A stretch of 7,648 nucleotides of DNA. Origin: Tannerellaceae bacterium (GTDB lineage: Bacteria; Bacteroidota; Bacteroidia; Bacteroidales; Tannerellaceae). The translations under genes and the position numbers were made by a program. Location of the stretch: NCBI GenBank assembly GCA_031276545.1, contig JAISMW010000090.1:1-7648 (forward strand), given 5' to 3'. The notes below the pieces were generated by a model. It was not told the origin of the DNA and made no database searches. It worked only from the letters and a program-made list of their open reading frames with translations. Of the stretch, positions 1 to 4,902 are shown one piece after another (the first letter of the stretch is position 1; every line of letters starts with the position of its first letter).

Positions 1-689
1 AATACGATCAGGTCGCAGAGCAGGGCGCTCACTTCGGCCTCTCCGGAAGGCATCACCTCGTTAGCATGGTAAAAGACGTTGATGCTGTCTGCCAACACTT
101 CAAACATCTGATCCGTCCGGATGCGGGCATCCTGCATATTTCCATCCATTTTCTCCTCCTCCGCGAGGAGACTCCGTCCGGAATACAGGTTTATAAACTC
201 TTCGTTATGAAGGTTCAGGGCAGCAATCGCCTCTTCCGCTCCCATGATCAGCGCCACCTTGCCGACATGATTTTCCCTCCCCAAATCGTGGATGAGGTTA
301 ATAAATAGGGACGAAGCCTCCGTCACAGGTGAATAATAGGCCTGACCGTAATTTTTCATCACCTCCAGGATCACCTCGGCGGCTGCTTTTATCGGAGCAG
401 AGTCGCCGTAGGAAGCCGCCTTCACCAAATGTTTCAGCGCCATGTAGGATCGCTTGCGCTTTTTGTGCGCCTCGCGAATCTTTACGGTCTCCTCCTTTCG
501 TTCCGTTCGTTTGAAAACTTTGTTTTCCATGCTGAAAGTCTCATAGAAGCTTTCGCAAACTTGCAGGAGGCTCAATGGCCTGATTTCAGCCTTCTCCTGT
601 ATATGAAGGACTATATTTTCAAACAAATCGAAATGCTCCGCATTTCTCAATCGCTTCAAAAGTGATGGTCTGTACGTGATTTTAAGCAT
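1..689 (-). CDS. DUF6261-like protein, N-terminal part (cut by window edge)
   Basis: An open frame on the minus strand begins with ATG at 689-687 and stays open to position 1, giving 229 codons plus two bases; the C-terminus is outside the window. The protein starts MLKITYRPSLLKRLRNAEHF and looks entirely alpha-helical and soluble, with a very basic stretch at about residues 58-80 (KRTERKEETVKIREAHKKRKR). I see no signal peptide, membrane segment or catalytic motif. The opening 'LKRLRNAEHFDLFENIV' and the closing 'MFEVLADSINVFYHANEV...' resemble DUF6261 proteins of Bacteroidales, which as I remember them are about 240-250 residues, so little is probably missing. The function of that family is unknown. 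No other strand or frame gives a convincing protein here. The gene is transcribed away from the murF/alr operon, and the periodic repeat array begins about 70 bp upstream of its start codon, so the array could be its control region. Family assignment is from memory of sequence pattern; the reading frame itself is secure. Confidence 0.75.
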   Translation of the reverse strand, partial: MLKITYRPSLLKRLRNAEHFDLFENIVLHIQEKAEIRPLSLLQVCESFYETFSMENKVFKRTERKEETVKIREAHKKRKRSYMALKHLVKAASYGDSAPIKAAAEVILEVMKNYGQAYYSPVTEASSLFINLIHDLGRENHVGKVALIMGAEEAIAALNLHNEEFINLYSGRSLLAEEEKMDGNMQDARIRTDQMFEVLADSINVFYHANEVMPSGEAEVSALLCDLIV

Positions 690-760
690 TATTATTCAAT
701 ATAGAAGTTAATCTTCATCCTATTTATTCCCAAAGAGGCTGTAAATATAGTAAAATATTC

Positions 761-1112
761 TCTGAAAAAAAAATATCTATTAGAAAAGCACTTTTACAGA
801 CTTCTGAAAAAATTCGGAAGACTGTTTCATTAGTAAAATATAGTTTCTGAAAAAATTCAGAGTAGTAATTGCAAATTTTTGTTTCTCTGAAAAAATTCGG
901 AGAGCTGATAATGAAGTTGAATATATTTTTACAGAAATTCAGAAGTATATTTTATAGAAGAAATAGAACTCAATAGAAATTCGGAATCTATATTCATTAT
1001 AGAAGTAATAGTCTGTTGAAATTCTGAAATATATCTGTATATTTTTCAATATACCATGGAAATTCGATTATTGTTTCACGTGAAAAGTATAATTCTGCGA
1101 AAATTCAGAAGC
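761..1112. repeat. Array of nine degenerate dyad elements with about 42-bp period
   Basis: The element's best copies read TTCTGAAAAAATTCRGAAG, a near-palindrome (TCTGAA facing TTCRGA). Aligning on the TTC of the right half-site, copies fall at 813, 856, 896, 938, 980, 1022, 1063 and 1104, giving steps of 43, 40, 42, 42, 42, 41 and 41 bp. A left half-site alone (TCTGAAAAAA at 761) fits one step earlier. Copies at 802-820, 845-862 and 885-904 are the best preserved. Those at 932-945 and 973-988 keep GAAATTCRGAA, 1012-1029 keeps GAAATTCTGAA, 1058-1066 is the most decayed, and 1093-1112 keeps TTCTG...TTCAGAAG. The DNA between copies is mostly not conserved, although TATAGAAG recurs at 953-960 and 998-1005 (and outside the array at 700-707). 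Because the steps are not multiples of three, this is not a coding repeat. Regular spacing near four helical turns suggests protein sites on one face of the helix, or phased A-tracts; the function is unknown. Confidence 0.8.
1072..1087. promoter_or_regulatory. parS-like palindrome (possible ParB site)
   Basis: The sequence TGTTTCACGTGAAAAG matches the widespread bacterial parS consensus TGTTTCACGTGAAACA at 14 of 16 positions. The central 12 bases (1074-1085, TTTCACGTGAAA) are a perfect palindrome, the left half-site is exact, and both mismatches are in the last two bases. It lies in non-coding DNA between the last two repeats of the periodic array. The match is what the sequence shows; ParB binding is inference. 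Caution is needed because another array unit has TGTTTCATTAG at nearly the same offset from its repeat core, so part of the match could be a drifted repeat. No parA or parB gene is in the window. Confidence 0.5.
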
Positions 1113-1123
1113 TTATCAGCTTC
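1108..1123. repeat. Small inverted repeat at the end of the array
   Basis: GAAGCT and AGCTTC form a perfect 6-bp stem around a TATC loop. It overlaps the right half of the last array element. There is no following T-run, so it is not a standard intrinsic terminator on either strand. It may be an accident of sequence or an extra operator-like site. Confidence 0.4.
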
Positions 1124-1328
1124 ATTATTTAAAGTACAATTTTATACGGTTTATTTAATTGATAAAATTATCTGAATCAAAAAATAAACGAATTAAAATT
1201 CAAATAGATAGTGAGATAAATAATAAGAATGAATCGGCAGACCAATAAGGTAATACGATTAATACAGGGGTTGCATCTATTTGCTACGAGGTTGTTCTGT
1301 CTTGAAAATTAGATGGAAATTAGGTTGC

Positions 1329-1370
1329 TTCACTATTCACTGTTCACTGTTCACTATTCGTTATTCACTG
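1329..1370. repeat. Heptanucleotide tandem repeat, six units
   Basis: Six consecutive 7-bp units read TTCACTA, TTCACTG, TTCACTG, TTCACTA, TTCGTTA and TTCACTG, with only one unit strongly diverged. Read as protein this gives nonsense of the type YSLFTVHYSLFT. Similar short repeats are, in my recollection, scattered in Bacteroidales intergenic DNA. The run is short and imperfect, and any length variation would be well upstream of the GSCFA start codon. Confidence 0.9.
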
Positions 1371-1376
1371 ATATGC

Positions 1377-1397
1377 TCAACTCTCAACTTTCAACAG
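1377..1397. repeat. Second heptanucleotide repeat, three units
   Basis: Three consecutive 7-bp units read TCAACTC, TCAACTT and TCAACAG. The period equals that of the neighbouring TTCACTR repeat and the sequence is related (TCAACTY versus TTCACTR), so both runs probably share an origin. They lie directly before the inverted repeat and promoter-like box of the operon. Confidence 0.75.
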
Positions 1398-1403
1398 GAA
1401 AGC

Positions 1404-1428
1404 CCGCAAATTTCATATACATTTGCGG
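1404..1428. promoter_or_regulatory. Inverted repeat overlapping the promoter box
   Basis: CCGCAAAT at 1404-1411 and ATTTGCGG at 1421-1428 are perfect 8-bp inverted arms separated by nine bases. The right arm contains the TTTG of the promoter-like box described at 1418-1425 and ends six bases before the GSCFA start codon. On DNA this could be an operator. As RNA the stem could form only in a transcript starting further upstream. No T-tract follows, so it is not a typical terminator. Confidence 0.5.
1418..1425 (+). promoter_or_regulatory. Candidate Bacteroidota -7 promoter box (TACATTTG)
   Basis: TACATTTG matches the Bacteroides-type -7 consensus TAnnTTTG exactly. I find no good TTTG (-33 element) at the expected distance upstream, which lowers confidence. 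A start point a few bases downstream would lie almost at the ATG at 1435, implying a leaderless or very short-leader transcript. The alternative is that the real promoter lies further upstream in the AT-rich region. Confidence 0.45.
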
Positions 1429-1434
1429 TCACGT

Positions 1435-2421
1435 ATGGAGTTTAACACGTTTGTTTCAATCCCCGAAGCGCCCTTCCTGTTTTCGCACCGCGACGAAGTG
1501 TTGCTGCTTGGTTCCTGCTTTGCCGAAGAGACGGGACGGCTGCTGGGCGAAGATAAGTTCAGCGTGGACGTCAATCCTTTCGGCACGCTCTACAATCCGG
1601 CGTCTATCTCGCTGTCGTTGCGTCGCCTGCTGCATCCGGAGCCGTTTGATGCGTCCGAAGTGTTTCTGCGCGACGGGCTGTATCACAGTTTTGCGCACCA
1701 CAGCCGTTTTTCTTCGCCTTCGCAGGAGGAGGCGCTGGGGGTGATGAATCGTCGGCTGCGGGATTCTTCGGCACGGCTGGCGAGGGTTTCGCGGCTTATC
1801 GTTACGTTCGGTACGGCTTCGGTGTACCGGCTCAGGGGCGACGGGAGGATTGTGGCGAACTGCCACAAGCTGCCGGAGCGGCTGTTTGAGCGCGAACGGC
1901 TGACGGTGGAGGACGTCGTGAACGATTGGGACGGGTTGCTGCAGGCTTTGTGGGAGAGGTATCCGGAGCTGCGGGTGCTTTTCACGGTGAGTCCTGTCCG
2001 CCACTGGAAAGACGGGGCGCAGGGCAATCAGCTCGGCAAGGCCACGCTCCTGCTGGCGGTCGACGGGTTGCAGAGGCGCTATCCGGAACGTACGGCGTAT
2101 TTTCCTGCCTACGAAATCATGATGGACGAGCTGCGCGACTACCGTTTTTATGCCGACGACATGCTGCATCCGTCTTCGCTGGCGGCCGGCTATATTTGCG
2201 AACGGTTTTACGGGTGTTTTCTTTCCGGCGAATCGCGCACGCTGCTCCGCGAATGGCAGGCTATCCGGAAGGCTATCGGTCATCGGCCGTTTCAGCCGGC
2301 AAGCGAATCGTACCGGCAATTCATCCTGCAAACTTTGTTAAAGGCGGAAAATCTTTCCGGGAAATTCCCTTTCTTTGACCTGTCAAAAGAAAAAGCACTG
2401 TTACATTCGAAGCTAACGTAA
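1435..2421 (+). CDS. GSCFA-domain protein (SGNH/GDSL hydrolase-like)
   Basis: This 328-residue protein carries the family's name motif GSCFA at residues 26-30 (LLLGSCFAEE). It is followed by NPFGTLYNP at 47-55, FGTASVYR at 125-132, SPVRHWKDG at 186-194 and DDMLHPS at 241-247. The layout parallels the SGNH/GDSL hydrolase blocks: a nucleophile Ser in GSCFA (S27) and an Asp/His pair in the DxxHP motif near the C-terminus. The substrate is unknown; an esterase or acyl-transfer role is inference from the fold. No signal peptide or membrane segment is seen, so the protein is probably cytoplasmic. I chose ATG at 1435 because MEFNTFVSIPE resembles other family N-termini; the in-frame TTG at 1423 lies inside the promoter-like box and inverted repeat. 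The gene ends 15 bp before murF/alr and likely heads the operon. Confidence 0.93.
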   Translation: MEFNTFVSIPEAPFLFSHRDEVLLLGSCFAEETGRLLGEDKFSVDVNPFGTLYNPASISLSLRRLLHPEPFDASEVFLRDGLYHSFAHHSRFSSPSQEEALGVMNRRLRDSSARLARVSRLIVTFGTASVYRLRGDGRIVANCHKLPERLFERERLTVEDVVNDWDGLLQALWERYPELRVLFTVSPVRHWKDGAQGNQLGKATLLLAVDGLQRRYPERTAYFPAYEIMMDELRDYRFYADDMLHPSSLAAGYICERFYGCFLSGESRTLLREWQAIRKAIGHRPFQPASESYRQFILQTLLKAENLSGKFPFFDLSKEKALLHSKLT

Positions 2422-2436
2422 ATTCACAATTTAAAC

Positions 2437-4902
2437 ATGGACTATTCGATACAAGAGATTGCCGGTATTATCGGCGCCGGGACTGCTCCGCTGCGGGAGT
2501 CCCGTATCAGCATCCTGCTTACCGACAGCCGGCGGCTTTCCTTTCCGGGGGAGAGTCTTTTCTTTGCGCTGAAGACAAAGACCAACGACGGGCACAAATA
2601 TATCCGCGAACTGTATCATCTGCGTGTACGCAATTTTGTGGTGAGCGAAATGCCGGCGGATACGTCTTCCATGCCGGAGGCCAACTTCCTTCGGGTGAAG
2701 GATACGCTGAAGGCGCTGCAAAAGCTGGCAGCCCATCACCGGGGGCGTTTCGATATCCCCGTTATCGGCATTACGGGAAGCAACGGGAAGACGATCGTAA
2801 AGGAGTTTCTGTATCAGTTGCTCCGCAACGAATTTAATATTGTGCGTTCGCCGCGCAGCTACAATTCGCAACTGGGCGTTCCGCTTTCGGTATGGCAGAT
2901 GAACGGGAAGCATACGCTGGGTATCTTCGAGGCGGGCATCTCGCAGCCCGACGAAATGGAACGGCTGCGCCCGATTATATCGCCCACCATCGGTATCCTG
3001 ACGGGTATCGGCGAGGCGCATCAGGAGAATTTCATTTCCACCTTCCAGAAATGTATGGAGAAGCTTTCGCTGTTTGCCCGTAGCGAAGCCATCGTGTATA
3101 ATGCCGACCATGCGTTTATAGCGAACTGCATCGACTCTGCCCTGCTCTCGCACCGCGCCGTCGGGTGGAGCCGCACCAATTCGGACGCTCCGCTCTTTGT
3201 GGAGTCCGTAAAGAAGAAGGACACGGAGACGGAGCTTGTATGCCGGGTGATGGGGCTGAGCAACACCTACACCATCCCTTTTACCGACGATGCATCCATA
3301 GAGAATGTAATTCACTGCCTGGCGCTCCTGCTTTGCCTCAAGCCTACCGGCCTGCAGGACACGTCCAGGTTTATGCACCTGGAGCCGGTGGAGATGCGGC
3401 TGGAGGTGAAGCAGGGCGTCCGCAACTGTCTGCTGATAAACGACGCCTATAATTCCGACATCAATTCGCTGGATATTGCGCTCGACTTCATGCAAAGCCG
3501 CAAGGCCGGCAAGGAGCTGAAGCCCGTCCTTATCCTGTCGGACATCCTGCAGTCGGGTTCGCTTCCCAAGTCGCTCTACAAGAAAGTGGCCGACCTGGTG
3601 AGGCGCAAGAAGATCGAACGCCTCATCGGAATAGGCCGGGATATTACGGAATACGGCTCCCTGTTCGATGTGCCGAAGGAGTTCTACCGCACGACCGACG
3701 ACTTTATCGCCTCGCCTTCCATGCAGACTTTCCGCGACGAGCTGATCCTGCTCAAGGGTTCGCGCCGTTTCCACTTCGAGCGGATATCGGAACGGCTCGA
3801 AAAGAAAGTGCACGAAACCATCCTGGAAGTCAATCTGGATGCCATGGTGCACAACTTCAACTACTACCGCTCGCTCCTGAAGCCCGGCACGAAAATCATC
3901 GCCATGCTGAAAGCCTTCGGCTACGGCGTAGGCTCGCACGAACCGGCCAAAACACTGCAGGCGCACCGCTGCGATTACCTGGCCGTAGCCCTGGCCGACG
4001 AAGGGGCGGAGCTGCGCCGGGAAGGCATCTCGATTCCCATCATGGTGATGAATCCGGAGCTGAGCAGCTTCAACCTCCTTATCGAACACATGCTGGAGCC
4101 GGAGATATACAGCTTCCGTCTGCTGAATACGATGATAAGGGAAACCCTGCGCCGCGGTATTACTTCGTACCCCGTCCACATCAAAATAGATACCGGCATG
4201 CACCGCCTGGGATTCCAGCCTGCCGACATACCGGAGGTGTGCCGCATCCTGCGAGGTCAAACCGGCGTGAGCGTGCAGTCGGTCTTCTCGCATCTGGCAG
4301 GAAGCGATTCGCCGGACTTCGACGATTTTACGGCCATCCAGACAGACCGCTTCCGCCGGGCTGCCGAAGCGCTGGAACAGGGTCTGGAGTGTACGCTCCT
4401 GAAGCATATCCTCAACTCTGCAGGAATCGAACGCTTCCCCGGCGAACAGATGGATATGGTACGGCTGGGAATCGGACTGTACGGCGTAAGCGTAAGCGGG
4501 AATGAGGCGCTACAGCATGTGGCCACGCTCCGCACGTCCATCCTCCAGATACAGGAGGTGCCGGCCGGCAGCTCGGTGGGTTACAGCCGCAGGAGCTATG
4601 TGGCAAGAGATTCGCGCATCGCCGTCATCCCCATCGGATATGCCGACGGTCTGGACCGACACCTGGGCAACGGCGTCGGGGAGGTATGGATAAACCGCAG
4701 TCTCTGCCCCATCATCGGCAATGTGTGTATGGACACCACGCTGGTGGACGTCACCGGCATAGAGGCCGGCGAAGGGGATACGGTGATTATCTTCGGAGAA
4801 CCTTACCCCGTGAATCGCCTGGCCGACAAACTGAATACCATTCCCTACGAGATACTGACCTCCATATCGCCCAGAGTAAAACGAATCTATTACAGTGAAT
4901 AA
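2437..4902 (+). CDS. murF/alr: Bifunctional UDP-MurNAc-tripeptide:D-Ala-D-Ala ligase / alanine racemase
   Basis: This 821-residue fusion supplies two cytoplasmic steps of peptidoglycan precursor synthesis. Residues 1 to about 455 are MurF, the ATP-dependent ligase adding D-Ala-D-Ala to the UDP-MurNAc-tripeptide. They show [16 protein letters not shown] at 30-45, the ATP loop GITGSNGKT at 111-119, [10 protein letters not shown] at 142-151, EAGIS at 165-169, NDAYNSD at 335-341 and [12 protein letters not shown] at 439-450. Residues from about 460 are a PLP-dependent alanine racemase (L-Ala to D-Ala). The PLP lysine is K492 in [21 protein letters not shown] is at 583-593, RLGIGLYG is at 676-683, the catalytic Tyr is Y716 in SVGYSRRS, and NVCMD is at 762-766. 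Both halves keep their key residues, so both should be active. Such fusions are known in Bacteroidota. The start ATG lies 15 bp after the GSCFA gene behind an A-rich stretch without a Shine-Dalgarno sequence; uvrA overlaps the 3' end. Confidence 0.97.
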   Translation: MDYSIQEIAGIIGAGTAPLRESRISILLTDSRRLSFPGESLFFALKTKTNDGHKYIRELYHLRVRNFVVSEMPADTSSMPEANFLRVKDTLKALQKLAAHHRGRFDIPVIGITGSNGKTIVKEFLYQLLRNEFNIVRSPRSYNSQLGVPLSVWQMNGKHTLGIFEAGISQPDEMERLRPIISPTIGILTGIGEAHQENFISTFQKCMEKLSLFARSEAIVYNADHAFIANCIDSALLSHRAVGWSRTNSDAPLFVESVKKKDTETELVCRVMGLSNTYTIPFTDDASIENVIHCLALLLCLKPTGLQDTSRFMHLEPVEMRLEVKQGVRNCLLINDAYNSDINSLDIALDFMQSRKAGKELKPVLILSDILQSGSLPKSLYKKVADLVRRKKIERLIGIGRDITEYGSLFDVPKEFYRTTDDFIASPSMQTFRDELILLKGSRRFHFERISERLEKKVHETILEVNLDAMVHNFNYYRSLLKPGTKIIAMLKAFGYGVGSHEPAKTLQAHRCDYLAVALADEGAELRREGISIPIMVMNPELSSFNLLIEHMLEPEIYSFRLLNTMIRETLRRGITSYPVHIKIDTGMHRLGFQPADIPEVCRILRGQTGVSVQSVFSHLAGSDSPDFDDFTAIQTDRFRRAAEALEQGLECTLLKHILNSAGIERFPGEQMDMVRLGIGLYGVSVSGNEALQHVATLRTSILQIQEVPAGSSVGYSRRSYVARDSRIAVIPIGYADGLDRHLGNGVGEVWINRSLCPIIGNVCMDTTLVDVTGIEAGEGDTVIIFGEPYPVNRLADKLNTIPYEILTSISPRVKRIYYSE

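Larger units (their letters stand above)
690..1434. other. 745-bp AT-rich gene-free region between divergent genes
   Basis: This region separates the minus-strand DUF6261-like gene from the plus-strand operon. It is far richer in A and T than the genes on either side and is broken by stops in all frames apart from short spurious runs. It contains, from left to right, a periodic repeat array (761-1112), a parS-like palindrome inside it (1072-1087), a small hairpin (1108-1123), a stretch from about 1124 to 1328 in which I recognise nothing beyond chance AT-rich dyads, two runs of heptameric repeats (1329-1397), and an inverted repeat with a promoter-like box just before the GSCFA gene. No tRNA, rRNA or insertion sequence is visible. 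Confidence 0.9.

Noticed and set aside
66..665. Three short plus-strand frames (80, 61 and 78 codons) over the first 665 bases.
   Set aside because: They overlap each other and lie opposite the continuous minus-strand DUF6261-like frame, which explains the region better.
742..749. A possible promoter -7 box (TATATTTA on the minus strand) for the DUF6261-like gene.
   Set aside because: It lacks the final G of TAnnTTTG and has no TTTG at the expected upstream distance; in such AT-rich DNA this match is not informative.
761..1112. Reading the periodic array as a CRISPR.
   Set aside because: Repeats are short and degenerate and spacing varies by single bases within a 42-bp period; no cas gene is visible, and true CRISPR repeats would be longer and nearly identical.
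1161..1172. GATAA-AA-TTATC inverted repeat.
   Set aside because: A 5-bp AT-rich dyad is expected by chance in this region, and it has no T-run or nearby gene end to make it a terminator.
1313..1744. A plus-strand frame starting in the heptamer repeats (YSLFTVHYSLFT...).
   Set aside because: Its N-terminus is translated repeat and the rest is a wrong-frame reading of the GSCFA gene.
2431..4407. A 658-codon open frame on the minus strand opposite murF/alr.
   Set aside because: It is exactly antisense to a clearly conserved gene, its translation is rich in H, Q and R with no recognisable domain, and long antisense frames are expected opposite GC-rich codons.
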